Positions 24,701 through 32,815 of a DNA stretch of 52,228 bases are shown here, one piece after another (the first letter of the stretch is position 1; the number at the start of each line of letters is the position of its first letter). Made by a program: the position numbers and the translations under genes. The notes below the pieces were generated by a model. It had not been told where the DNA came from. It worked only from the letters and a program-made list of their open reading frames with translations, and searched no databases. Source of the stretch: an uncultured Eubacterium sp. (GTDB taxonomy: Bacteria; Bacillota; Clostridia; Lachnospirales; Lachnospiraceae); contig CANDJC010000013.1 in NCBI GenBank assembly GCA_947384955.1, positions 1-52,228 of the forward strand, written 5' to 3'.

Positions 24701-26140
24701 TTTAAGAACCGATTTCTGCTCTGCCAGTTTTTTTCTGATTTCCTCTGCGTCCAGCAGCAGCCTGTCCCGGTCTGCAAATGCTTCTATCTGTGTCTGCAGA
24801 TGCTGTATCTGTTCTCTGACCCGTGTTTCATGTCCGGTTTCTGTTTCCTTTTTTATCTGTATATTCTGGCAGTCTTCCACAGACTGCTGCAGTTCCTGCT
24901 TCTGCTGCGTCAGAGTGTTCTGATTTCTGCTGACATTCTCCTTCTGATTTTCCAGACGCTCTTTTTCCTCACCGGCTGAGGCAAGATTTTGCAGCATCTG
25001 CGTATCTGACTTTAAAGCCTCTTCCAGCTCCTGTTTCTGCTGTTCTAATTCCTGCTTTTGTTTTACTTCTTCATGCAGCAGCTGTTCCTGTGCAGACTGC
25101 AGCTCTTTTTCCCGGTTAAGCTGCTCAAACAAAGCCAGATGCCCCTGCAGCTCCTTTATGTTTAAAGCAAGCTGCGCGCAGTCTTTTGCCTGCTCCTGCG
25201 CTCTGTCAAGATTCTCCTTTGCCAGATGCAGCATCGGACTCTGCTCTTCCAGCAGTTTCTGATTCCGTGCCAGCTCGTCCTGCTGCTGTTTGATTTTATG
25301 AATATTGCCCAGCAGCTGGTCGTCTTTTTGAATCTTGATTTCAATGGCTTCAATTTTATCATCCAGTTCCCGGACTGCCTCTTTATCCTCCAGACACATC
25401 TGTTCCAGTATCTGCATGCCTTCCCCGGCTCTGCCGTCAAATTTCCCTTTCTGAAGCTGGCGCATTTTCTGCTGCAGAGGCCCGTCGCCGCTGCATAAAA
25501 TACTGTCCATGTACTGGTTCATGCTGCGCTTCAATTCATCATACACCTTCCACTGAGCTTTCTGTGCAGCCTTCAGCTGCTCCTGCAGCTTCTGGTACAG
25601 TCCCGTCTTAAAAATCTGGCGGAATATGCCGATTCGCTCCTCTGTCCCGGCCAGCAGCAGCTTTTGAAAATCCCCCTGGGCAATCATGGCAGTCTGGGTA
25701 AACTGCCTGCGGTCCATTCCAATCAGCTCCGTCACCGCACGCGTTACCTCCCTGGACTTTGTAACCGGTTCCCGGCCGTCCGGATAAATCAGCTCCGCTT
25801 CGGCACGCTGCAGCGTATATCCCGTTCCTCTGCCCTTCGGACGCATATACTCCGGGCTCCGTTTTGCCAGATACCGTTTTCCCCGGTAATCAAAAGAAAA
25901 TTCCACAAACGTCGGGACATCAGGCCTGGCATATTTGCTGCGAAACATGTCAGCTCTGCGCACATCTCCGCTTGCTTCGCCGTAAAGCGCGAACACAATG
26001 GCATCAAACAGTGTCGTCTTGCCCGCACCTGTATCGCCTGTAATCAGATACAGCCCCTGACCGCCGAACCGTTCAAAATCAATTTCCGTCCTTCCTGCGT
26101 ATGGGCCGAAGGCACTCAGAGTAAGTTTTGCTGGTTTCAT
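21716..26140 (-). CDS. sbcC: SbcC nuclease subunit, unusually long
   Basis: SMC-like ATPase of the SbcCD complex, which cleaves DNA hairpins and protein-blocked ends. 1474 aa against roughly 1000-1100 for typical members. N-terminal half of the ATPase: FGPYAGRTEIDFERFGG, Walker A GDTGAGKTT (35-43), Q-loop MIAQGDFQKLLLAG. Then a very long Gln/Glu-rich coiled coil interrupted near residue 680 by the zinc hook CPVCGS. The C-terminal half has signature LSGGESFEASL and Walker B/D-loop FVDEGFGSLDEE. Its partner sbcD lies upstream on the same strand beyond a small opposed gene. SbcCD is known to cut long palindromes, relevant to the hairpin repeats here. Confidence 0.95.
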   Translation of the reverse strand: MKPAKLTLSAFGPYAGRTEIDFERFGGQGLYLITGDTGAGKTTLFDAIVFALYGEASGDVRRADMFRSKYARPDVPTFVEFSFDYRGKRYLAKRSPEYMRPKGRGTGYTLQRAEAELIYPDGREPVTKSREVTRAVTELIGMDRRQFTQTAMIAQGDFQKLLLAGTEERIGIFRQIFKTGLYQKLQEQLKAAQKAQWKVYDELKRSMNQYMDSILCSGDGPLQQKMRQLQKGKFDGRAGEGMQILEQMCLEDKEAVRELDDKIEAIEIKIQKDDQLLGNIHKIKQQQDELARNQKLLEEQSPMLHLAKENLDRAQEQAKDCAQLALNIKELQGHLALFEQLNREKELQSAQEQLLHEEVKQKQELEQQKQELEEALKSDTQMLQNLASAGEEKERLENQKENVSRNQNTLTQQKQELQQSVEDCQNIQIKKETETGHETRVREQIQHLQTQIEAFADRDRLLLDAEEIRKKLAEQKSVLKQEADEQESIRQETVQTEQARRELETAEENLNRAAEKRRTSLEQLQNAGETELQCRHRTQEAAEKLSGFTEQKESLAESQEAYQQQKTVYEQAKAQAQEQQKQLDIWKAEWREIKDADAQMLKLEQQQRELDEQKKAYQKLGKQSQIYDKKQKELLTAQSEYSAAFREKERRSRRYQTLERLFLDARAGMLARGLTEGEACPVCGSLHHPSPAKVPDEVPDKEQLEQEKERLDEAGAAAERLSARAGNLAERLAEQEQAVRELSGLLPGENEDLQTALQQKLAETQQRLKDTERDLSKAVKRAAETLRRKEELDRLVKDAEQTQMELYEKLRQKSQDFAAVKGQLEEKKSRWEHTVALLQFPEDVAGEKDKMQQYLQQTLELCRTQLKQAELDKKRLNELEQAAVKEEEDRQRLKQQMSENQKRAADLSGQDKALQKQIRRDVQKVSEIWKNVSDFLKMISCKRAAFLEGAKAADGLPAILSVTAEFCETLTDCMEKLTEDMKKRRGLEAQKKQKEEELEESADQLAVFEKQLEVAKNKRADSQKILYKSVCLLDEQYGKAYREEMSADRNNSEYAVPAADGKSGFAWTASAQNGYAVSGGLLEDAAETELLERAVWLEQILEQKSAKLNELLQNNQEKLLKKQELEQQNPFKEQRLGNLRKEIQNAEVTLTKRGTQNQARAEKIEGLLKQLGTEKKEQAEENIQKLTAKKAALEAALGQAQQHYTDCRTKAERTAASIETLKNQLGSAGEAGQVQEETVLERKERQLKEKKELRGKRDEKNHAYCVNHDIYLKITEKQTDIVAAEEKYTWIHALSETANGRLSGKPKIELETYIQMAYFDRILRRASLRLLTMSSGQYELKRAEESGSLKEKEGLEICVIDHYNATVRSVKTLSGGESFEASLSLALGLSDEIQSYAGGIQMDSMFVDEGFGSLDEEALSQAMKALMRLTEGNRLVGVISHVAELKEQIERKIVVTKRRDKDGSINSFAEIENL

Positions 26141-26266
26141 TTGTTTCTCCTGTTTATTATGCGAAATTTTATTGCAGCAGCTGCGTCTATATGATATACT
26201 CTGAATTAATATATCACATATACGGCATTCTTCATATCATATCCAGACACTTAAGGAGGCTTCTGT

Positions 26267-26584
26267 ATGGAAAAAAAGAATTTTTCACTTCACAGTCATA
26301 TTGATACACTCTCATCCGATATTTTAACCGGGCTGAAAGAAATTTTCACAACCCTGAATTACGCAGATAAAACCGAATTCTGCAGCCAGAACTGTCAGTG
26401 CCGGATTGATACCTATGAGATTTATTCTGTATTAGAAAGAGGCTATATTACCGTCAATATCTATCTGTTTCAGGAAGCAGGCAGTGATACGCTTACCGCA
26501 AAAGTTTCTGTACTGTCTCCCGCTGGCGGCTCTTCCCGTAAATGCAGAAAAATCATGCAGGAAATAGAAAAAATTATTACTTAA
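26267..26584 (+). CDS. 105-aa hypothetical protein between sbcD and sbcC
   Basis: Small soluble protein, 105 aa, with AAGGAGG 7 nt before ATG, so very probably translated. It contains CSQNCQC (a possible metal or disulfide site), a probable beta-strand region (YEIYSVLERGYITVNIYLF) and a basic C-terminal helix. I do not recognise the family. It is transcribed against sbcD and sbcC, separates them, and its stop overlaps the sbcD stop by 4 nt in a tail-to-tail arrangement. Confidence 0.8.
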   Translation: MEKKNFSLHSHIDTLSSDILTGLKEIFTTLNYADKTEFCSQNCQCRIDTYEIYSVLERGYITVNIYLFQEAGSDTLTAKVSVLSPAGGSSRKCRKIMQEIEKIIT

Positions 26585-27720
26585 CAGCGGCAGTCTTCTA
26601 TCAGCTGCCTTATAAATTCCTCCTGCTCCAGGCTCAGCGGCTGGTTATTCTGCAGCTCATAAAACTCCTGAAACAGCTCCAGCTCAGATTTCTGTTCCAC
26701 GTCCTGCGCCGTCTCCACCATACGGTTCTGCTTTGTCCGGCTGTTATCATATACAAGCTGCATCAGATTCGGATAAATAATACGCAGCTTCTGCATCCCG
26801 TCCACAACATCCTCTTCATCCGTAAGCGTAATCTGCACATAATCCTCCGTATCCATATCCTGATAAAAAGAACGCGCCGTTACTTCCAGATAGCTGCCGC
26901 GTATCTTGCGCATATCATGCAGCGGCACAAGCGGCACCGTATGAATCTGTATCCATCCTTTTTCCCTGAATTCCACCACCACTGCCGCCTTCTGCTGTTC
27001 TGCCTCAGAAAAAGAATATTTCAAAGGCGTCCCGCAGTAACGCACCGTATCCCGCCCGGCTGTCTGCGGGCTGTGAATATGTCCAAGCGCCGTGTAATCA
27101 AAAGCGTCAAAAACCTCAGCATCCACATGATCAATCCCGCCGACCGAAACATCTTCCGAGTCACACCGCCCGGCCCCTGTTACAAACTGATGCGCCACAA
27201 GGATATTGCGTTTCTCACAGTCCGGCTTCATCCGCTCCACGGCAGTCTTTACCGCATCATGATAGCTTTCCGGCAGCTTCGCCCCCTCTTCATTTTCCAG
27301 AACATGGCGCACTGCGGCCGGCTTTAGAAACGGAAGCAGATAGACAAAAATCTCCCCATATTCATCCGTCAGCGGAATTCTGACCGCATTCCCATCATAA
27401 ACCGGCGATACATAGACACCCCGGCCGCTCATAAGCTGCGCCCCAAACGCAATGCGCTCCGGTGAATCGTGATTGCCGCTTACAGCAAAAACCTGAATCT
27501 GCCTGTCCGCAAGTCCTGTAAGAAAAAAATCAAAAACCTTCACCGCTTCTGCCGACGGAATTGGTTTATCGTAAATATCTCCTGCAATCAGAATACCGTC
27601 CGCCTGTTCATTCACTGCAATATCCTGTATCTGCTTTAAAATATATATCTGGTCTTCCAGCATAGAAAATTCATTCAATCGTTTTCCAATATGCAAATCC
27701 GATATATGGAGAAACTTCAT
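26581..27720 (-). CDS. sbcD: SbcD exonuclease subunit
   Basis: Mre11-like metallophosphoesterase of the SbcCD complex. 379 aa. The five phosphoesterase motifs are visible: HISDLHIGK (D8, H10), AGDIYDKP, SGNHDSPER, VAHQFV and ALGHIHSPQ. The C-terminal ~100 residues form the SbcC-binding region (LFQEFYELQNNQPLS). Normally sbcD and sbcC are adjacent and overlapping; here 440 bp with an opposed gene lie between them. Confidence 0.96.
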   Translation of the reverse strand: MKFLHISDLHIGKRLNEFSMLEDQIYILKQIQDIAVNEQADGILIAGDIYDKPIPSAEAVKVFDFFLTGLADRQIQVFAVSGNHDSPERIAFGAQLMSGRGVYVSPVYDGNAVRIPLTDEYGEIFVYLLPFLKPAAVRHVLENEEGAKLPESYHDAVKTAVERMKPDCEKRNILVAHQFVTGAGRCDSEDVSVGGIDHVDAEVFDAFDYTALGHIHSPQTAGRDTVRYCGTPLKYSFSEAEQQKAAVVVEFREKGWIQIHTVPLVPLHDMRKIRGSYLEVTARSFYQDMDTEDYVQITLTDEEDVVDGMQKLRIIYPNLMQLVYDNSRTKQNRMVETAQDVEQKSELELFQEFYELQNNQPLSLEQEEFIRQLIEDCRC

Positions 27721-27909
27721 CTTTTATCCTCCTGGTATCACCTGTCTTTTTTACCCCGTAAAACTACTGCGCTGCTATCAGAAAGTGTATCATAATCTTT
27801 GCTGATTTGCTATAGAAGGTTTCGTTCTTTTTCCTATCCTTTTTCCTCCTTCGTCCGTTATACTATATATAGAAAGCGCGTTTTCATTCCAAAAGAAAAG
27901 GAGAAAAAA

Positions 27910-28443
27910 ATGGGCATCAATTTTGACTCGGATTTTTTGCTTGTGCAGAAAATGCGGCTGGGTGATGAAACAGCCCTGCAGACTTTTGTTGCCAAATACT
28001 ATCCCAGCATACGCAGATACTGCCAGCTGCATATCAGCGACCGCGGTTATGCCGAAGATATGACCCAGGAAACATTTGCCCGGTTTTTCAAATCTTTTAA
28101 GCACTATCAGCATTATGGCAAAGCAGCCAATTACCTTTATGTGACTGCCTCCAGTGTATGCAGCGATTATTACAGAAAAAAACAGCTGCGCAGCAGAGAA
28201 ATCCTTGCAGAGGAACTCCCGGAAACCGCCTGTGAATCAGAAACCGATATTGATACCGCCATTCTGGTACGCATGGCCCTGGACAGCCTGCCGGATGAAA
28301 TTCGGGAAACCGCCGTTTTGTTTTTTGTACAGGAACAAAAGCAAAAGGATATTGCACGGATTTTAGGCATCGGCCTTCCGCTCGTAAAATACAGAATCAG
28401 GCGCGCCCGCGAATTATTGTCCGCGTACCTGAAAAGCGAATAA
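27910..28443 (+). CDS. ECF-type RNA polymerase sigma factor
   Basis: 177 aa from ATG at 27910 with AAGGAG 7 nt upstream. The frame is open further 5' but lacks a ribosome site there. Region 2: FVAKYYPSIRRYCQLHI and AEDMTQETFARFF. Region 4: LPDEIRETAVLFFVQEQKQKDIARILGIGLPLVKYRIRRARELL, a helix-turn-helix that reads -35 elements. It heads a three-gene unit with two membrane proteins, so it probably controls them in response to an envelope signal. Confidence 0.92.
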   Translation: MGINFDSDFLLVQKMRLGDETALQTFVAKYYPSIRRYCQLHISDRGYAEDMTQETFARFFKSFKHYQHYGKAANYLYVTASSVCSDYYRKKQLRSREILAEELPETACESETDIDTAILVRMALDSLPDEIRETAVLFFVQEQKQKDIARILGIGLPLVKYRIRRARELLSAYLKSE

Positions 28444-28504
28444 CAAAAAAGCTGCAAAAGTGATGCTGACAGACAGAAAACAAATGCCTATGAAAGGAGC
28501 CGAT

Positions 28505-29254
28505 ATGAAACTGACAAATGCTCAGATAAAAAAAAGACTTGCCATAAAAGAACCCCCCGTACATACACAAAAAGGATTGTATCAGACTATTTTCAAAGCA
28601 AAAGAAGCCTTTTACGAAAGCGAAGCAGATGAGTTTCTTTCCGATATGGAATTTTTATATCAGCAGAGTAAATTCATCCAGAAACGCTGGTGGATTTTGC
28701 AGGGAATGGTACTGTCTTTCCTTTGGATGATGCTTGCTCTGACTGAAAGCAGCGCTTATATACAGAGATATTTTGGCGTATCGGCTCCGCTGTTTGCAGT
28801 GCTGATACTGCCGGAATTGTGGAAAAACAAAAGCTCGAATGCGGTAGAAATTGAATATACGTCCTGCTATACATTAAGACAGATATATGCCGCAAAGATT
28901 CTGCTGTCTGCCATAACAGATTTTCTGCTGCTGCTTTTATTTTCCATTGCAAGCATTCAGACCGGAAAAATACTGTTCCATGAAATTATCATTCAGTTTA
29001 TTCTTCCGTATTCTGTTACCAGCTGTATTTGTTTTCGGACTTTATACAGCTGGCGGATAAGCTCTGAGCTGGTTACATTGTTTTTGTGTACTGCCTGGTG
29101 CATTATATGGATGTATCTTGTGGCAGATGAAAAAATATATGAAAGAATCGCGCAGCCGGCCTGGCTGTTCCTGACCTTTCTTTCTATATGTTATTTAGGA
29201 TACTGTATTTTGCGCGGACAAAATCATTGTAAAGAACAAGCGCTAAAAATATAA
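28505..29254 (+). CDS. multi-span membrane protein, putative sigma-operon sensor
   Basis: 249 aa from ATG at 28505 with AAAGGAG 5-6 nt upstream (an earlier in-frame ATG at 28460 is less likely). A cytoplasmic N-terminal ~60 residues is followed by six predicted membrane helices, the first WWILQGMVLSFLWMMLAL and the last AWLFLTFLSICYLGYCIL. No recognised domain. Its position directly behind an ECF sigma gene would suit an anti-sigma/regulatory or transporter-accessory role; this is inference. 12 nt ahead of the permease gene. Confidence 0.75.
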   Translation: MKLTNAQIKKRLAIKEPPVHTQKGLYQTIFKAKEAFYESEADEFLSDMEFLYQQSKFIQKRWWILQGMVLSFLWMMLALTESSAYIQRYFGVSAPLFAVLILPELWKNKSSNAVEIEYTSCYTLRQIYAAKILLSAITDFLLLLLFSIASIQTGKILFHEIIIQFILPYSVTSCICFRTLYSWRISSELVTLFLCTAWCIIWMYLVADEKIYERIAQPAWLFLTFLSICYLGYCILRGQNHCKEQALKI

Positions 29255-29266
29255 CAGAAAGGCCAA

Positions 29267-30499
29267 ATGAACATGATAAGATATGAATTAAAAAAAGTGT
29301 TTTCCAGAACAGGCAGCCGGATTGCACTGCTTGTATTGCTTATAGTAACTGCCGTAACCTGCTATTTTGCAGCAGATATTACTTACGTAGATGCCGACGG
29401 GACATCCCGAAAAGGCCCTTCCGCAGCAGCCGCGCTGAAATCAGAACAAAAAGCCTGGGCCGGACAGCTGGACGAAGAGAGAATCCGTAAAGTAATTGCA
29501 GAAAACCGCAGAATCCGGGCAACACCGGAATATAACTCAAAAGACCTTACCGAAAAAGAAATTGCATACAGCCAGGGTCAGGGAATCCAGGTCATCCGGG
29601 ATTTATTAAATGCTTCTTATGCAGACGGTTTTCGGGACTATAATTATTACCGCGCTGATTCTCTGACCGAATCGGACGCTCCGCAGTTTTACAAAAACCG
29701 TATCCGTCTGCTTAAGGAATGGCTGGCAGAGGAAGCAAAAGACCAGTATTCCGATGCAGAAAAAGAATATCTTATCAGCCAGTATCAGAAAATAAAGACA
29801 CCCTTTTTTTATGATTATATCACCGGCTGGGTACAGTTATTTGAATATTCGCCAGCTATCATTATGATTACCCTGCTCGTTTTGGGATACCTGTCTGCAG
29901 AAATATTTGCCAGTGAATTTGCCTGGAAGACTGATGCCATATTCTTTTCCAGCTTCCACGGCAGAAGAAAGGCAGTACAGGCAAAAATAAAAGCCGGCTT
30001 TCTGATGGTGACCGTTATTTATTTTGCCGTATTTCTTTTATATGCTGCGGCCATCCTTCTTTATCTTGGCACAGACGGATGGAATCTGGCAGTTCAGGTC
30101 AGCTGGACCAGCTGGAAGTGTTTTTATAACATTTTAATCTGGCAGAAATTCCTGCTGATAATGGCGGGAGGTTACACTGGCTGCCTGTTTATTTCTTTCC
30201 TAAGCATGTTTGTATCCGCGAAAACGAAATCTGCAGTGCTGGCAGTTATGATACCATTTATACTTATATTTATCCCTTCGTTTCTGGGAAGCATAAATCA
30301 TCCGGCTGTATCAAAAATACTCGGACTGCTGCCTGACCAGCTGCTGCAGATTAGCAGTTCCATAAATTACTTTAACGTGTATTCAGCCGGGGGCATCGTT
30401 ACCGGAGCAGTGCCGGTTCTGCTTATTTTGTACTCGGTATTAACAGCTGGTCTGCTGCCGGTTTTGTACCAGGTATACAGGAAAAAACAGATTAGCTGA
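29267..30499 (+). CDS. ABC-2-type permease without an adjacent ATPase
   Basis: 410 aa. One N-terminal membrane helix (~15-35), a large extracytoplasmic loop (~40-200, rich in charged residues), then about five helices from YSPAIIMITLLVLGYLSAEIF to the C-terminus. This one-plus-five layout is typical of ABC-2 export permeases. The start could be ATG at 29267 or 29273; GAAAGG fits the second better. No ABC ATPase follows or precedes it in this operon. Repeat locus III begins 55 nt past its stop. Confidence 0.8.
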   Translation: MNMIRYELKKVFSRTGSRIALLVLLIVTAVTCYFAADITYVDADGTSRKGPSAAAALKSEQKAWAGQLDEERIRKVIAENRRIRATPEYNSKDLTEKEIAYSQGQGIQVIRDLLNASYADGFRDYNYYRADSLTESDAPQFYKNRIRLLKEWLAEEAKDQYSDAEKEYLISQYQKIKTPFFYDYITGWVQLFEYSPAIIMITLLVLGYLSAEIFASEFAWKTDAIFFSSFHGRRKAVQAKIKAGFLMVTVIYFAVFLLYAAAILLYLGTDGWNLAVQVSWTSWKCFYNILIWQKFLLIMAGGYTGCLFISFLSMFVSAKTKSAVLAVMIPFILIFIPSFLGSINHPAVSKILGLLPDQLLQISSSINYFNVYSAGGIVTGAVPVLLILYSVLTAGLLPVLYQVYRKKQIS

Positions 30500-30554
30500 A
30501 ACATTGCAGACATTTTTGCAGAGGACAGCTGATAGTTATTCGTTGTTTCTTTCG

Positions 30555-30843
30555 GGACGCCGGACGGAGCAGGGTTTTCCTTCTGATGTTCCGCTTCCAA
30601 AAAGTAAGAAGTTCTAAGTTTTCTGCATCAAGGTTCTGGTAACGGACGGACCGGCGCCTGATTCCCTGGCGTTATGGAAGGTTTTATGTTATTGGCATCA
30701 GGCAGCCGCCTTTTGGGGGCTTCAAGGTTTTCTAAAATGATATGCAGAGAGCCCCCAAATCCTGGATACTGAGCAGAAAACTTAGAACTTCTAACTTTTT
30801 TCCAGAGTCACATCAGAAGGAAAACCCTGCTCCGCCCGGCTGG
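30555..30843 (+). repeat. hairpin element III-a (subfamily B)
   Basis: 289-bp element with the same end motifs as subfamily A (GGACGCCGG and CCGGCTGG). The outer helix 30565-30589 with 30810-30834 is a perfect 25 bp. Inner helix 30599-30626 with 30773-30801: one A-A mismatch is kept, the other is A-T here. The core holds GGACGGACCGGCGCCTGAT, a TGGCATCAGG partner arm, and an extra arm TTTGGGGGC (30712-30720) with GCCCCCAAA (30751-30759). It lies between the convergent permease and AAA-protein genes. Confidence 0.9.
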
Positions 30844-30943
30844 CTTTCACAGTATTCAGGCAGCAAAATTAACTGTAAGGATTGCAGCTGCGTTCTGGCA
30901 GTTTATAACGCTATTAAAATATGTGCCAGCGAAGCTGAATCTT

Positions 30944-30962
30944 CCAGCGTCCCGAAAGAAAC
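30944..30962 (-). repeat. solo left end of a hairpin element (locus III)
   Basis: Reverse complement of 30545-30563 (19 bp, one C/T difference): the left end of III-a plus its TTTCTTTCG flank. No core is present between 30844 and 30943. It ends 10 bp before the stop codon of the AAA-family gene. Same arrangement as the solo end in locus II. Confidence 0.75.
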
Positions 30963-30972
30963 AGCACTTCCG

Positions 30973-32595
30973 TCATCCATCTGCAATCTCTACTTTACAC
31001 CTGTGCTTCTTTGTCCCGCGTTCATACGCAATCCCAACTAAAAGCATTCTCCCCGTATACCTTTTCCTGTCCGCTGTCTTTCCCTCAAACCGCAGTGCAT
31101 ACTTCTTTTCTTTTATCTGCCTGACAGCCTCCTCTGGCGTATGATCCACTTTCAGCTCCAAAATAATTCTGTCCGCCCTTCTGTCTTCAGGATAAAAAAT
31201 AAAATCCGCATATCCAGCTCCCGATTTTTCTTCCCGCTCTATCCGGTAAGTATCACGCGCCGCAAGATAAACCAGATTCACAACAGCCGCAAGGTCTGTT
31301 TCATGATTATAATTCAGCAGCGGAACCTCCGTATTATGCGCATACTCCAGTATCTCAGCCATTGTCTCAGCATCCGCATCCAGTGTCGCACGTAACATCC
31401 GTTCAGACTCTTTCGCAAGTCTGTATACATATCCCAGAGAAGGTTCCTTTCGCAGCATATCATCAAACCTGTCCATCAGCTCTTTATTCGGTATCGATAC
31501 AAATCCGTTCTCATAACTTAAAAATCCGTATACTACCATTGCGGAAAAGATTTCATCTCTTGTCTGCAGATTCATGGAAAGCGCTGCATATTCCCGGATT
31601 TTTGCCGGAACAGAAATACCCGAAACCATCAGGGCAATGTCATCCCTGACATCTGCCGTATTCTTTTCAATATAATAAAAGATTTCATCATAAGGGCCTG
31701 AACTGGTCCAGTAATTTTCCAAATGATTATACTGCAGGGCATATACCACAGAGCGCGGGTTGTAAATCCGTTCCCCCAGGGCAGTACAGTAACCGTCATA
31801 CCAGTACCGCAGATCCTCTCTTCTGATTTCAGCTTCCGGGTGCTGCAGCAGATAACGTTGAAATAATTCATCTGTTTCCTTTTCTGTAAATCCAAAAAAA
31901 TCACTGAACTCTGGAGATTTGGCCATCGTAAATTCCGCAAATATATTCAATTCTGAGCCGCTGGAATATTTTGCGATTGGCAGAATTCCCGTCATATAAG
32001 CCATTCGAACGTAAGCCTTATCCTTCAGCAGGCAGCACAAAAATTCTATAAAATCTTTTTTATCAGCGTCCGTCACGTAATCACGGTGAAAAATATAATC
32101 CCATTCATCCAAAATAAAAATAAACTGCCCGCCGTCTGCATATTCATAAATTTCAAGCAGCACATCCCATACGTCTTCATCTGGCTGAATCCTGATATCA
32201 GGGTAGGCAGACTGCAAATCCCGGATAAGCCTTCTGCTGATACGGGAAATATATTCTTCATAAGTGCGGCATCCGCCTGGCGACTCATTAAAGCGAATAT
32301 GAATCACATTGTATTGATTTAAATGCTCTTCATAATTATCTGCCAAAGATATTTTCAGACCGTCAAACAGAACATGACTGTTTTTCGATTTCGCAAGAAA
32401 ACAGCTTATCATATTAGCCATCACCGTCTTTCCAAAACGGCGGGGTCTTGTAATACAGATGTAATGGCTTCCCTGGTCTATCAAAGGAAACAGCTTTCTA
32501 AGCATAAGCGACTTGTCTACAAAATATGGTTTTGCAGTCTCATTTTTATATAACGTAAAGGCATTTGAACTATTCAGATAAATTCCCATATTCAT
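30973..32595 (-). CDS. AAA-ATPase-like / PD-(D/E)XK-type protein
   Basis: 540 aa. N-terminal AAA-ATPase-like domain with the atypical P-loop RPRRFGKT (50-57) and Walker B FIFILDEWDYI around D163. The middle region includes YWYDGYC. The C-terminal restriction-fold-like segment has D in GYADFIFYPE and an E-x-K in IILELKV, with DHTPEEAVRQIKEKKYA after it. The combination (AAA-ATPase_like plus DUF1703) is abundant and multi-copy in anaerobic gut bacteria; its role is unknown, possibly DNA-directed. The stop is close to the solo end of locus III. Confidence 0.88.
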   Translation of the reverse strand: MNMGIYLNSSNAFTLYKNETAKPYFVDKSLMLRKLFPLIDQGSHYICITRPRRFGKTVMANMISCFLAKSKNSHVLFDGLKISLADNYEEHLNQYNVIHIRFNESPGGCRTYEEYISRISRRLIRDLQSAYPDIRIQPDEDVWDVLLEIYEYADGGQFIFILDEWDYIFHRDYVTDADKKDFIEFLCCLLKDKAYVRMAYMTGILPIAKYSSGSELNIFAEFTMAKSPEFSDFFGFTEKETDELFQRYLLQHPEAEIRREDLRYWYDGYCTALGERIYNPRSVVYALQYNHLENYWTSSGPYDEIFYYIEKNTADVRDDIALMVSGISVPAKIREYAALSMNLQTRDEIFSAMVVYGFLSYENGFVSIPNKELMDRFDDMLRKEPSLGYVYRLAKESERMLRATLDADAETMAEILEYAHNTEVPLLNYNHETDLAAVVNLVYLAARDTYRIEREEKSGAGYADFIFYPEDRRADRIILELKVDHTPEEAVRQIKEKKYALRFEGKTADRKRYTGRMLLVGIAYERGTKKHRCKVEIADG

Positions 32596-32757
32596 TCCTC
32601 AATCCTAAAAAATCAGCAGCATCTGACATATTCATGCGGCATATTTGAAAACCGTCCCTGCTATTCATCCCGACACTGCAGGGTGTCCGGCTCACATTTA
32701 GTATATCGGATAAAACCGCCGTTTTCAAGCCTTCATCAAAAAAAGCAGGCATCACAA

Positions 32758-32795
32758 AATCAGGCAGAAGTCCACCCCTGACCTTCTGCCTGATT
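32758..32795 (-). terminator. intrinsic terminator after DUF1848 gene
   Basis: AATCAGGCAGAAG (32758-32770) and its perfect complement at 32783-32795 form a 13-bp stem with a 12-nt loop. On the minus strand it is followed by TTTTG. It lies 21 bp beyond the DUF1848 stop and ahead of the AAA gene, so it separates the two. Confidence 0.7.
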
Positions 32796-32815
32796 CTGTC
32801 TTAACTATGCGGTTA

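Noticed and set aside
32570-32755. 61-codon minus-strand frame upstream of the AAA gene
   Set aside because: It overlaps the AAA gene start, lacks a ribosome site and shows no recognisable protein features.
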